From positions 1,426,001 through 1,490,000 of the forward strand of contig NZ_CP120683.1 of assembly GCF_030506325.1 (NCBI RefSeq): a stretch of DNA of 64,000 nucleotides, written 5' to 3'. Each line of letters begins with the position of its first letter. The first letter of the stretch is position 1. Below, piece after piece: positions 55,811 to 64,000 of the stretch. The translations under genes were made by a program, and so were the position numbers. This stretch comes from Tunicatimonas pelagia. Its GTDB lineage: Bacteria; Bacteroidota; Bacteroidia; Cytophagales; Cyclobacteriaceae. The notes under the pieces were generated by a model that made no database searches, was not told where the DNA came from, and was given only the letters and a program-made list of their open reading frames with translations.

Positions 55811-56695
55811 TTAGGCTTTTGGATGAGCTTGCTTGAATATTTTTTTCAGCTGCTCAGTAGAATTGTGGGTGTACACCTGAGTGGCGGCGAGCGTTGCGTG
55901 CCCCAGCAGATCCTTAATGGCGTGCAGGTCAGCACCATTGTCTAGTAAATGGGTAGCAAACGTGTGACGCATTACGTGCGGGCTTCGCTTATCAATGGTA
56001 GTATACTGATCCAAATATTTTCGCACCGTGCGGTAGACCATCATGGGGTACAATTGGTCGCCCTTGTTGGTGACCAGCAGAAAATGGCTATTGCTATCGC
56101 CAGCAAAAAATTCGCATTTTGCTTTTACGTAATGTTCTATTAACGTAGCTATACTTTTCGGAAAGGGAATAATACGCTCTTTAGCTCCTTTACCACGCAC
56201 CTTCAAGGTAGCATCAGATAAATTTACCAGATCAGTTTCCAGATTAATCAATTCCGATAGGCGGATACCCGCTCCGTAAAAAAGCTCTAAAATCAGACGG
56301 TCGCGGTAACCTGGAAAATCTTTAGTGAATTTACACTGCTCGAGTAGTTCAAACAGATCATTATTCTGCACAAAATGCGGTAGCGGATAGTTTGCTTTTA
56401 ACGCTCGCACTTTATGCGTGGGGTTCTGTTTAATATACTCCCGCTGCTGAAGAAATTTGTAGTAAGATCGCAGCGTGCTAATTTTTCGATTAATTGAGCG
56501 GGCCGTATTTTGCTTGTTAGCCAAATCCACAATCCAGGCTCGAATCTCTTGGTGATCGGCTTTTTCGGTAGGCAAACCAGGTGCGTGATGCTTCAAGAAA
56601 GCATGAAACTGTAATAAGTCGGTATGGTAAGACGTAATGGTATGCGGACTGGCTCGCTTCTCGTAGGTCAAAAACTTAACAAACGTATCAATCAT
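55811..56695 (-). CDS. tyrosine recombinase (XerC/XerD type)
   Basis: A 294-aa site-specific recombinase with all catalytic residues: Arg145 (GIRLSEL), Lys169 (RGKG), His240 and Arg243 (HVMRHTFATHL), His266 and Tyr275. The N-terminal SAM-like domain starts KFLTYEKRASPHTI. It may resolve chromosome dimers at dif; I did not find a dif site nearby. XerC or XerD cannot be told apart here. Confidence 0.9.
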   Translation of the reverse strand: MIDTFVKFLTYEKRASPHTITSYHTDLLQFHAFLKHHAPGLPTEKADHQEIRAWIVDLANKQNTARSINRKISTLRSYYKFLQQREYIKQNPTHKVRALKANYPLPHFVQNNDLFELLEQCKFTKDFPGYRDRLILELFYGAGIRLSELINLETDLVNLSDATLKVRGKGAKERIIPFPKSIATLIEHYVKAKCEFFAGDSNSHFLLVTNKGDQLYPMMVYRTVRKYLDQYTTIDKRSPHVMRHTFATHLLDNGADLHAIKDLLGHATLAATQVYTHNSTEQLKKIFKQAHPKA

Positions 56696-56716
56696 AAAAA
56701 AAAGGGCTAATGCCCT
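56695..56716 (-). terminator. terminator between rpsU and the Xer gene
   Basis: Stem agggc (56703-56707)/gccct (56712-56716) with loop taat and a minus-strand T-run of eight, ending against the Xer ATG (56693-56695). It would cut rpsU transcripts before xer, so read-through sets xer level. Confidence 0.75.
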
Positions 56717-56751
56717 GAATATAAGAAAAAAACCAGCAAGTACATTACTTC

Positions 56752-56946
56752 CTAGCCATTTTCCATAGACTGCATACGCTGACGATAAGCGGCTTTGATT
56801 CGCTCAGTGCGACGAGATACCGAAGGCTTCTCATAGTGAGTGCGCGAGCGTAGCTCACGAAGTGTACCAGTTTTCTCAAATTTTTTCTTAAATCGCTTGA
56901 GCGCGCGATCAATTGATTCGTTTTCTTTTACATTTACAGTAATCAT
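56752..56946 (-). CDS. rpsU: 30S ribosomal protein bS21
   Basis: A 64-aa ribosomal protein (bS21) of the small subunit. [26 protein letters not shown] and the basic C-terminus are diagnostic. The frame is open to an ATG at 57015, but bS21 starts with the MITVNVKEN at 56946. Confidence 0.95.
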   Translation of the reverse strand: MITVNVKENESIDRALKRFKKKFEKTGTLRELRSRTHYEKPSVSRRTERIKAAYRQRMQSMENG

Positions 56947-57160
56947 AAAATATTTTTTATTTTCGCGATTCTTTAACAAGTTTGCAAACTTACTAAATGA
57001 TTCTAAGTCAGACAATGCTTTTACATTAAACTAACTTAGAACCTGGTCTAAATAACACTGTATACCGTAATAAGGTTCTTCGCAGTGGTAGTCACTTGTC
57101 AATAAATCGCTTTTTGTTTAATTAAATTATTGAAATAATATAATTTTATTACATTTTTAA

Positions 57161-57168
57161 TATATTTG
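57161..57168 (+). promoter_or_regulatory. -7 element TATATTTG before ugd
   Basis: A perfect TAnnTTTG 42 bp upstream of the ugd ATG. The -33 TTTG at correct spacing is not clear; TTG at 57130-57132 is 28 bp away. Confidence 0.45.
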
Positions 57169-57209
57169 CAGTATACCATCTTTGTTTATAAACTAAACTA
57201 TAAAAACTT

Positions 57210-58523
57210 ATGAAGTTAGCAGTAGTAGGAACAGGGTACGTTGGTCTAGTAACCGGAACATGTTTTGCCGAAACGGGCAATACCGTCACCTGTGTTGATA
57301 TTGATGAGAGAAAAGTAACTAAGCTAAGAAATGGCGAAATTCCGATTTATGAGCCTGGTCTAGATGCCCTTTTTGATCGTAATATTAAGCAAGGCCGCCT
57401 TCATTTTACCACCAATCTGAAAGAAGGTATTGAAGGAGCCAAAGTTATTTTCTTAGCACTACCTACTCCTCCCGGTGAAGACGGCTCGGCCGATCTACAG
57501 TACGTGCTAAAAGTAGCTTCTGATTTAGGTCCTCTTTTAGAAGACTACACTGTGATTGTAGACAAAAGCACCGTTCCGGTAGGTACTGCCGAGAAAGTAC
57601 GGGCTAAGATTGCCGAAAAAGCTAAGGTAGACTTCAACGTAGTATCCAATCCTGAATTTTTGCGAGAAGGGGTAGCAGTAGAAGACTTTATGAAGCCTGA
57701 CCGCGTAGTTGTAGGAACGAATTCGCCTAAAGCGCAGGATGTTATGGATAAGCTCTACGCTCCAATGGTGCGACAAGGTAACCCGGTAATCTTTATGGAT
57801 GAGGCTTCGGCAGAACTTACTAAGTACGCTGCTAACTCATTCTTGGCTACCAAAATTACGTTCATGAACGAGATTGCCAACCTATGCGAATTGCTAGGGG
57901 CTGATGTAGACATGGTACGCAAAGGTATTGGTACCGACACTCGAATTGGGAAGCGATTTTTATTTGCGGGTATTGGCTACGGCGGAAGTTGCTTTCCTAA
58001 AGATGTACAAGCACTAGCCAAATCAGCCAAAGATGCCGACTACAACTTCAAAATTTTAAACTCAGTAATGGATATCAACAAAGGCCAAAAGACTCGCCTT
58101 ATTGATAAAGCTAAGCAGTACTACGGTGGTGATTTAAATGGTAAAACGATCGCTATTTGGGGATTAGCCTTCAAGCCTTACACTGACGATATCCGAGAGG
58201 CTCCTGCATTGTACAACATAGAGCAACTGCTAGAAGCCGGAGCAAAAGTAAAGGTATATGACCCCGAGGCTATGAAAAATGTGCGGGAGATTGTAGGCGA
58301 TAAAATTGAGTACTGTGTAGATGAGTACCATGCGGCCGAGCAAGCCGATACTATCTTCATCATGACTGAGTGGCCCATTTTCCGTACACCAGATTTCGAG
58401 AAACTTTCGTCAATTCTGAAAGGAAAGGTTATCTTTGACGGCAGAAACCTTTATGAACCAGATGCTATGAAAGAACTCGGTTTTGTGTACTATAGCATCG
58501 GAAGAAAAGACATTCATGAGTAA
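57210..58523 (+). CDS. ugd: UDP-glucose 6-dehydrogenase
   Basis: Oxidises UDP-glucose to UDP-glucuronate with two NAD. 437 aa. The N-terminal [10 protein letters not shown] nucleotide-binding site, catalytic Cys261 (GSCFPKD) and the late [15 protein letters not shown] block are intact. It overlaps the following UDP-glucuronate decarboxylase gene by 8 bp, so the two steps are translationally coupled. Confidence 0.95.
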   Translation: MKLAVVGTGYVGLVTGTCFAETGNTVTCVDIDERKVTKLRNGEIPIYEPGLDALFDRNIKQGRLHFTTNLKEGIEGAKVIFLALPTPPGEDGSADLQYVLKVASDLGPLLEDYTVIVDKSTVPVGTAEKVRAKIAEKAKVDFNVVSNPEFLREGVAVEDFMKPDRVVVGTNSPKAQDVMDKLYAPMVRQGNPVIFMDEASAELTKYAANSFLATKITFMNEIANLCELLGADVDMVRKGIGTDTRIGKRFLFAGIGYGGSCFPKDVQALAKSAKDADYNFKILNSVMDINKGQKTRLIDKAKQYYGGDLNGKTIAIWGLAFKPYTDDIREAPALYNIEQLLEAGAKVKVYDPEAMKNVREIVGDKIEYCVDEYHAAEQADTIFIMTEWPIFRTPDFEKLSSILKGKVIFDGRNLYEPDAMKELGFVYYSIGRKDIHE

Positions 58524-59454
58524 AAAACGAATATTGATTACAGGGGGAGCCGGATTTCTCGGCTCCCACCTTTGTGAACGTTTCCTGAAAGAGGGCTACT
58601 ACGTCATTGCGATGGACAACCTGATTACCGGAAACATCAAAAATATTGAACACCTTATGCATTGCTCTGATTTCGAGTACTATCACAGCGATGTTTCTAA
58701 TTATGTGCATGTCTCGGGCGACCTAGACTATATTTTGCACTTTGCCTCCCCTGCCAGTCCTATCGACTACCTACAGATGCCGATCCAAACGCTGAAGGTA
58801 GGTTCGTTGGGAACGCATAACTGTCTGGGACTAGCCCGAGCCAAAAATGCCCGCATTCTGGTGGCTTCCACTTCAGAGGTATACGGCGATCCTAATGTTC
58901 ATCCTCAGCCCGAAACCTACTGGGGCAACGTGAACCCAATTGGCCCTCGGGGGGTTTATGATGAGGCTAAGCGGTTTCAAGAAGCCATTACAATGGCCTA
59001 TCATACGTACCATAAGTTGGAAACCCGGATTATCCGAATTTTCAATACCTACGGTCCGCGTATGCGCTTAAATGATGGTCGAGCACTGCCTGCTTTCTTA
59101 GGACAAGCTCTACGCGGACAAGATATCACCGTGTTTGGTGATGGTTCCCAGACTCGCTCCTTTTGCTACGTAGACGACTTGGTGGAAGGCATTTATCGTT
59201 TGCTTCTGAGCGACTATCCGCACCCTGTAAACATTGGTAATCCTGACGAAATCAGCATCAAAGATTTTGCGGAAGAAATTATCAAATTAACCGGTACCGA
59301 TCAGAAAATTGTGTACAAACCGCTACCGAAAGATGACCCTATGCAACGTAAGCCGGATATTTCCCGTGCCAAAGAAATCTTAGGCTGGGAACCTAAAGTG
59401 TCCCGCGCCGAAGGGCTGAAGATTACCTACGAATATTATAAAGAGCGAGCGTAG
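58516..59454 (+). CDS. UDP-glucuronate decarboxylase (UDP-xylose synthase)
   Basis: Extended SDR of 312 aa that converts UDP-glucuronate to UDP-xylose. Rossmann [10 protein letters not shown] at 10-19, the UXS-type TSEVYGDP at 119-126 (Thr119, Glu121), Tyr148-Lys152 (YDEAK) and the [10 protein letters not shown] block are present. I start at ATG 58516 ([11 protein letters not shown]) as this is the family start; an ATG at 58483 lies inside ugd. With ugd it makes a UDP-xylose donor for glycan synthesis. Confidence 0.93.
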   Translation: MSKKRILITGGAGFLGSHLCERFLKEGYYVIAMDNLITGNIKNIEHLMHCSDFEYYHSDVSNYVHVSGDLDYILHFASPASPIDYLQMPIQTLKVGSLGTHNCLGLARAKNARILVASTSEVYGDPNVHPQPETYWGNVNPIGPRGVYDEAKRFQEAITMAYHTYHKLETRIIRIFNTYGPRMRLNDGRALPAFLGQALRGQDITVFGDGSQTRSFCYVDDLVEGIYRLLLSDYPHPVNIGNPDEISIKDFAEEIIKLTGTDQKIVYKPLPKDDPMQRKPDISRAKEILGWEPKVSRAEGLKITYEYYKERA

Positions 59455-59474
59455 CCGAAAGCGGCCGTTATTAG

Positions 59475-60188
59475 CTACGCTAATTGCTTCCGATACATCT
59501 GAATAGTATTCTCTAATCCGTAGTAGAGTGCGTCGCAGACCAATGCGTGACCAATAGAGACCTCATTCATAAAAGGAATTTTCTCTTTTAGATAGGCTAA
59601 GTTTTTTAGGTCTAGATCGTGCCCAGCGTTAATTCCTAAACCCAGCTCTTGGGCTCTATTGGCAGCACTTACGTAAGAGCCAACTGCTTTCTCTCGATCT
59701 TTGGAATAGTAACTAGCGTAAGGCTCGGTATATAATTCAATGCGGTCGGTGCCTACTGAAGATGCCCCTTCTACAATTTTTACGTCGGGGTCTACGAAAA
59801 TAGACGTTCTCACCCCCCATTCTTTAATTTGAGCGATAATGTCTTTTAGAAAATCAACTCGCTCCACAGTATCCCAGCCTGCGTTTGATGTGAGCACGTG
59901 CGGAGGATCAGGAACTAACGTGGCCTGGGTGGGTCGTACTTTCTCAATAATCTCTAAATACCGCGCATCAGGATAGCCCTCAATATTAAATTCGGTAGTT
60001 ACTACATCCTTTAGTTGCATCACGTCATCGTAACGGATATGCCGCTCATCAGGTCGGGGATGCACCGTAATTCCCTGAGCACCAAACCGCTCAGCATCTT
60101 TGGCTACTTGCGTCACGCTAGGGTTATTTCCTCCGCGGGCATTACGCAACGTAGCAATTTTATTGATGTTTACGCTTAACTTCGTCAT
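59475..60188 (-). CDS. pdxJ: pyridoxine 5'-phosphate synthase
   Basis: Makes pyridoxine 5'-phosphate from 1-deoxyxylulose 5-phosphate and phosphohydroxythreonine-derived aminoacetone phosphate. 237 aa. [17 protein letters not shown], the HPRPDERHI loop (catalytic His and Glu) and INAGHDL are family marks. The upstream ATG at 60275 would add a tail translated from the adjacent palindrome; 60188 is the family start. Confidence 0.95.
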   Translation of the reverse strand: MTKLSVNINKIATLRNARGGNNPSVTQVAKDAERFGAQGITVHPRPDERHIRYDDVMQLKDVVTTEFNIEGYPDARYLEIIEKVRPTQATLVPDPPHVLTSNAGWDTVERVDFLKDIIAQIKEWGVRTSIFVDPDVKIVEGASSVGTDRIELYTEPYASYYSKDREKAVGSYVSAANRAQELGLGINAGHDLDLKNLAYLKEKIPFMNEVSIGHALVCDALYYGLENTIQMYRKQLA

Positions 60189-60205
60189 TACTTCAAATTT
60201 ACGTA

Positions 60206-60324
60206 TACTTGAAATCAATAATGAGTAGTGATTGATGAATAATGAATAATGTTCAGTGCTTCGTGGTACAAGCATCTATATTAGTCATCAGTCATCAGTC
60301 ATCAGTCATCAGTCATCAGTCATC
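60206..60324. repeat. AGTCATC heptamer array inside an intergenic palindrome
   Basis: Six perfect copies of AGTCATC occupy 60283-60324. On the left side, 60210-60255 holds words such as gagtagtgattgatga and aatgaataatg, which match the complement of the heptamer array at about 12 of 16 positions, making an imperfect palindrome. It lies between the divergent pdxJ and YqeY-type genes, and its heptamer unit is not a multiple of three. Confidence 0.75.
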
Positions 60325-60359
60325 AAAGATCCATAACTTTATCAACTTAGCAAAGAGAT

Positions 60360-60809
60360 ATGAGCCTTAAACAGCAAGTAGAAGCCGACCTAAAAGAAGC
60401 CATGCGGGCCAAAGACCAAGATACATTGCGAGCCCTGCGAGGCATTAAATCTATGATTCTTCTGGCCGAAACTGAAAAAGGGGCTGAAGGTGAGCTTACC
60501 GAAGCTACTGAAATGCAATTACTTACTAAAGCCGCCAAGCAACGGAAAGAATCGTTGGAAACTTTTCAGCAGCAGGGGCGGGATGATCTAGCGGAGAAAG
60601 AGCAAGCCGAGCTAGAGGTTATTAACCGTTATTTGCCTCAGCCTATGACCGAAGAAGAAATAAAACAGGCTCTCCAAAAAATTATTCAGGAAGAGGGAGC
60701 CTCGGGAATGAAAGACATGGGAAGGGTAATGGGACGCGCTTCTAAGGACCTAGCGGGGCGCGCCGATGGAAAAACAATGTCTACTATTGTCCGACAACTT
60801 CTAGCTTAG
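60360..60809 (+). CDS. GatB/YqeY domain protein
   Basis: A 149-aa YqeY-like protein: SLKQQVEADLKEAMRAKDQDTLRALRGIKS at the start, the MTEEEIKQAL segment and a C-terminal GMKDMGRVMG block (tail domain shared with GatB). It probably binds tRNA-dependent amidotransferase-type partners; its role is not settled. The following CvpA gene starts 5 bp after its stop. Confidence 0.9.
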   Translation: MSLKQQVEADLKEAMRAKDQDTLRALRGIKSMILLAETEKGAEGELTEATEMQLLTKAAKQRKESLETFQQQGRDDLAEKEQAELEVINRYLPQPMTEEEIKQALQKIIQEEGASGMKDMGRVMGRASKDLAGRADGKTMSTIVRQLLA

Positions 60810-60814
60810 TAAGT

Positions 60815-61354
60815 GTGACTGGCTGGGATTGGGCACTGGTTGTTATTCTTTTTTTGGGGGCGTACCGAGGATACAAAAAAGGTATTCTGTTGGAGGTAAT
60901 TGCCATTATTGGCTTTGTAGTGGCTATCATTGCTGCGTTGCACCTTCTGCCCCAATCTACTGCTTGGCTAACTGACCAGTTTGGTTCGGAAAGCAACGTG
61001 CTGCCCATACTAGCGTTTCTGCTAACGTTTATCGTAATTGTTGTGGTAGCTACTATGCTGGGGCGACTGCTTAAAAGCGTTATTCATCTCACTCCCTTTG
61101 GTTTTGCTGATGAAATACTTGGTGCCGCTTTGGGAGCTATAAAGTGGGCGTTTATCCTAAGTTTACTTTTAGCCGGTCTGGATTGGGCAGAAATAGAGAT
61201 AGAATCACTCAACAGTGGTCAGCTTTACGGATTATTGCGCCCGTTCTCTTCAGTAGTAATCGATCAGATTATTCTGTGGTTTCCGGCGGTGGAGGAGATG
61301 GTGAAAACTATTGACAACTTTTTTAAAGAAAAACAGTCTTTATCATTACATTAA
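60815..61354 (+). CDS. CvpA family membrane protein
   Basis: A 179-aa membrane protein with four hydrophobic segments of the CvpA family (colicin V production). GTG start at 60815 (MTGWDWALVVILFLGAYRGYKKG). Known members affect envelope stress and purine pathways, but the mechanism is unclear. It lies 5 bp after the YqeY gene. Confidence 0.85.
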   Translation: MTGWDWALVVILFLGAYRGYKKGILLEVIAIIGFVVAIIAALHLLPQSTAWLTDQFGSESNVLPILAFLLTFIVIVVVATMLGRLLKSVIHLTPFGFADEILGAALGAIKWAFILSLLLAGLDWAEIEIESLNSGQLYGLLRPFSSVVIDQIILWFPAVEEMVKTIDNFFKEKQSLSLH

Positions 61355-61427
61355 GCTCACGAAAATCAAGATTGGTAAACGTATTGCCCTACATTTTATG
61401 TTTACTTCAAGTAATGACCTTTAATTT

Positions 61428-62192
61428 ATGAATTATCAGATACACGAGAAAAATGGCTATCGGTACGTAGATGAAGGGGAAGGTGAGATTATGTTGCTGC
61501 TGCACGGTTTATTTGGTGCGCTGAGCAATTGGGCGGGAGTGGTAGAACGCTTTAAGCATCAGTACCGCGTACTCATTCCGATGCTGCCGGTTTACGACAT
61601 GCCCGTACGCAAGGCGGGCTTAGGTGGGCTGCATACTTACGTAGAAAAATTTGTTGCTGAGATGAATATTCGCGACCTAACGGTAATGGGAAATTCACTG
61701 GGTGGGCATATCGGACTTATTTTTACCATTTCAAACCAAGACTTGGTAAAACAATTAATTCTGACCGGTAGCTCCGGTTTGTTTGAGAATTCTATGGGTG
61801 GGTCATTCCCCAAACGAGGGAATTACGAATATATCAAAGAGCGGGTAGAGTATACTTTCTACGACCCAACTACCATCAGTAAAGAATACATTGACGAGAT
61901 TTTTGAAACCGTAAGTAGCATTCCCAAGTGTATGTCTATTGTGCAAATCGCTAAGTCTGCCCAACGGCATAATATGGCCGACAAACTTCATCTGATTGAA
62001 GTACCAACACTGCTTATTTGGGGGTTGAATGACACAATCACTCCACCCATAGCCGCCCATGACTTTAACCGTCTACTCCCCAATTCTACCCTACGCTTTA
62101 TTGACCACTGTTGCCACGCCCCCATGATGGAACAGCCAGAAAAATTTAATGCTGTGCTATCTGAATTTCTAGAAGAACCCTCCTACGTATGA
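61428..62192 (+). CDS. alpha/beta hydrolase
   Basis: A 254-aa serine hydrolase fold: oxyanion HGLFGALSNW near 26-35, nucleophile GNSLGGH (Ser in GxSxG) near 92-98, acid WGLNDTITPP and catalytic His in HCCHAPMMEQP. Substrate unknown. It is the first gene of the conserved order hydrolase-CBS-nadK-DUF6089. Confidence 0.88.
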   Translation: MNYQIHEKNGYRYVDEGEGEIMLLLHGLFGALSNWAGVVERFKHQYRVLIPMLPVYDMPVRKAGLGGLHTYVEKFVAEMNIRDLTVMGNSLGGHIGLIFTISNQDLVKQLILTGSSGLFENSMGGSFPKRGNYEYIKERVEYTFYDPTTISKEYIDEIFETVSSIPKCMSIVQIAKSAQRHNMADKLHLIEVPTLLIWGLNDTITPPIAAHDFNRLLPNSTLRFIDHCCHAPMMEQPEKFNAVLSEFLEEPSYV

Positions 62193-62854
62193 ATACTTTC
62201 AACTTTGTTAATCCGCTAATACCAATACTCAAGCCGGAAGATAATATTGCCAAAGCTACTGCTTTGCTAGACGATCAAGTGCTAAACCAACTACCCGTCG
62301 TACACGAGGGGCAATTTCAGGGGTTCATCACCAGCGATATGCTATTTGATGATCTATTTGATCACTCTACTGTTGGCGAATATCAACTTAACCCCAACCA
62401 ATGTATTGTCTATTCCAATCAGCACTTTTATGAGGTAGTAAAAGCATTTTCTGATTGTGACTTTAATATGTTAGCCCTTGTAGACGAGAACCAAGAGTAC
62501 CTAGGTGCATTTGATGCCCAAGATTTACTGAACGCCTTCTCTAAAACCACAGCCGTTCAATCACCAGGTAGTATTATTGAAATATCTATTAAGCAAATTG
62601 ACTATTCCCTGGCGGAAATTACTCGTCTGATTGAATCTGATGGAGTTAAAATTATGGGCTGCTTTCTGCAAAGCGATGCTATTGATTCCAATCTTATTCG
62701 GCTAACGCTAAAACTAGATCGTAAAGACGCATCGCGCACCGTTGCTACGCTGGAGCGATTTAGTTACAATGTTGTTTCTTTATTTCAGGAAGCTTCGGTA
62801 GCTTCGTACGACAAAGAGCGACTTGATGCATTGCTTCGCTACCTAGATATCTAA
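62189..62854 (+). CDS. CBS domain protein
   Basis: A 221-aa protein with a CBS pair (about 1-125) that may bind adenine nucleotides, and a C-terminal ACT-like part (IIEISIKQIDYSLAEITRLIE...). It overlaps the hydrolase gene by 4 bp (ATGA) and lies 10 bp before nadK, so it may sense the nucleotide state for NAD(P) formation (inference). Confidence 0.85.
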   Translation: MNTFNFVNPLIPILKPEDNIAKATALLDDQVLNQLPVVHEGQFQGFITSDMLFDDLFDHSTVGEYQLNPNQCIVYSNQHFYEVVKAFSDCDFNMLALVDENQEYLGAFDAQDLLNAFSKTTAVQSPGSIIEISIKQIDYSLAEITRLIESDGVKIMGCFLQSDAIDSNLIRLTLKLDRKDASRTVATLERFSYNVVSLFQEASVASYDKERLDALLRYLDI

Positions 62855-62864
62855 ATGACCATGA

Positions 62865-63740
62865 ATGAGGTTTGCGATTCACGGAAGAAAGATTAATGAA
62901 AATAGCCTAAACTGTATTCAACATCTGCTGGAGGAACTCCGCAAGCATCAAGCTGACGTAAAGGTATCTGACACTTTATTTACTCACCTCCAAGATTCTT
63001 CAATCAACCATCCGGCGGAGCTAGTGTACTCCGCTCAAACCGGTGTGCCGGACGTAGACTTTGTTGTTAGCATCGGTGGAGATGGTACATTACTCGAGAC
63101 CGTTACTCACATTCGCAAAAAAGAGATACCCGTGCTGGGTATTAACGTAGGTCGCTTAGGCTTTCTGGCTACTGTACCCCAAAATCAGATCACTACAGCT
63201 ATTGATGCCTTGTTTCGGGGACAGTATTCGTACGATCATAGAACACTGATAGAAACCCACGGAACGGCCAGCATACCTACTGCGCTTAACTTTGCCCTAA
63301 ATGAGCTAACCGTTATTAAAAAGGATACATCAACCATGATTGTAGCTCACGCCTATCTGGATGATCGTTATCTAAACTCCTACTGGGCAGACGGACTTAT
63401 TATCTCCACCCCCACTGGGTCTACTGGCTACTCACTGAGTTGCGGCGGGCCAGTCGTTTCACCACAATCCAGCAACCTAATAATTACCCCTATTAGTCCA
63501 CATAATCTCACTGTACGTCCCTTGGTAGTTTCTGATCAGAGTCAGATTACTATTCGGGTCGAGAGCCGCAGTGATAGCTACTTAATTGCCCTAGATTCTC
63601 GCTCGTACGGGGTCAATAGTGAAGAATCTTTCCAATTACGTAAAGCTCCTTTTCAGGTTAAATTGATAAAGTTTGAAGGAGATGATTTCTTAGAGACATT
63701 ACGTCAGAAGCTAAATTGGGGACTTGATGTAAGAAATTAG
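62865..63740 (+). CDS. nadK: NAD kinase
   Basis: Phosphorylates NAD to NADP. 291 aa. The signature GGDGTLLE with Asp73 at 71-78, ALNELTVIK with the conserved NE, and STPTGSTGYSLSCGGP are present. Located between the CBS gene and the DUF6089-like gene, as in many Bacteroidota. Confidence 0.96.
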   Translation: MRFAIHGRKINENSLNCIQHLLEELRKHQADVKVSDTLFTHLQDSSINHPAELVYSAQTGVPDVDFVVSIGGDGTLLETVTHIRKKEIPVLGINVGRLGFLATVPQNQITTAIDALFRGQYSYDHRTLIETHGTASIPTALNFALNELTVIKKDTSTMIVAHAYLDDRYLNSYWADGLIISTPTGSTGYSLSCGGPVVSPQSSNLIITPISPHNLTVRPLVVSDQSQITIRVESRSDSYLIALDSRSYGVNSEESFQLRKAPFQVKLIKFEGDDFLETLRQKLNWGLDVRN

Positions 63741-63813
63741 CTTTTAATAAGTTGTTTCACGGTATAAATCCCAGTAAACTTGCCCTGGCTATCTATACCT
63801 TATCACCCTTTAT

Positions 63814-64000
63814 ATGTTGACTATTTGTTTTCATCCTCGATCAGTTGCTGCACTGGCTCTTCTCGTTATATTCATGGTTATTAATCCGTGGAATAGTGAA
63901 GCACAAAATCGTCGAAAAAAGCGACTCTACCGCAATCAGAGCAGTCGGGTAGCTCAGTTCTCGGGGAAGAGATTAGCTTTCGCTAACGCGAAGCAGTATA
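63814..64000 (+). CDS. DUF6089-like protein, 3' end outside the window
   Basis: Partial gene, 62 codons visible from ATG 63814. A signal peptide ending near SEAQ is followed by NRRKKRLYRNQSSRVAQFSG, matching the start of the DUF6089 outer-membrane protein family found between nadK and uppS/bamA in Bacteroidota. The next genes should then be uppS and bamA. Confidence 0.65.
   Translation, partial: MLTICFHPRSVAALALLVIFMVINPWNSEAQNRRKKRLYRNQSSRVAQFSGKRLAFANAKQY

Overview
The window is a chromosomal segment of a member of the phylum Bacteroidota, most likely a Cytophagales-type marine or soil bacterium. Support comes from a SusC/SusD pair under ECF sigma/FecR control, a second TonB-dependent receptor, a GldE-type protein, a metK, an rpsU-xer-hpf block, and promoters of the Bacteroidota form TTTG-N(18-20)-TAnnTTTG (clearest before the tRNA-Glu genes and metK). 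Ribosome-binding sites are weak or absent, as is usual in this phylum. Genus and species cannot be fixed from this sequence. I see no transposase, prophage, rRNA operon or CRISPR array.

Layout. 1-11.8 kb: the 3' part of a TonB receptor with a GDSL-type lipoprotein, a YpdA-like flavoprotein, an SDR enzyme, an HD phosphohydrolase, an acetyltransferase, two tiny ORFs, a Crp-like regulator with a lipoprotein/membrane-protein pair, a 42-bp tandem repeat array and a helical protein. 12-24.4 kb: GMC oxidoreductase, a repeat beta-helix protein, LOG protein, MscL, Pgi, YraN, a GxxExxY protein between inverted repeats, a purine-type permease, an OmpA/PD40 protein, an FRG-domain protein, GAPDH and two identical tRNA-Glu genes. 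24.5-32.9 kb: 7TMR-DISM histidine kinase, zinc metallopeptidase, single-domain response regulator, TrpB2, a MarR/NTF2-like/DOMON cluster with a palindromic operator, a collagen-like lipoprotein and a ChbG-like deacetylase. 33-43 kb: susD, susC, fecR and ECF sigma (one polarity, minus strand), then a metallophosphoesterase and a putative beta-barrel. 43-51 kb: GntR-type regulator and the conserved block rng, tiny basic protein, TPR protein, HU, mutY, ssb, gldE (gldD is not in the expected place). 51-64 kb: hydrolase, small membrane proteins, a tetrapyrrole-methylase-type MTase, Uma2, metK, hpf, xer, rpsU, ugd-uxs (UDP-xylose synthesis), pdxJ, YqeY, CvpA, hydrolase, CBS protein, NAD kinase and the start of a DUF6089-like protein.

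The most unusual layer is intergenic. At least nine spacers hold long imperfect palindromes made of short, repeated words. Three share a GTGTTAT/ATAACAC vocabulary, one is a ~155-bp hairpin, one contains six perfect AGTCATC heptamers, and one pair of inverted arms brackets the GxxExxY (PD-(D/E)XK-like) gene. These, with the 42-bp array, are the best candidates for something undescribed; their function is not known from the sequence.
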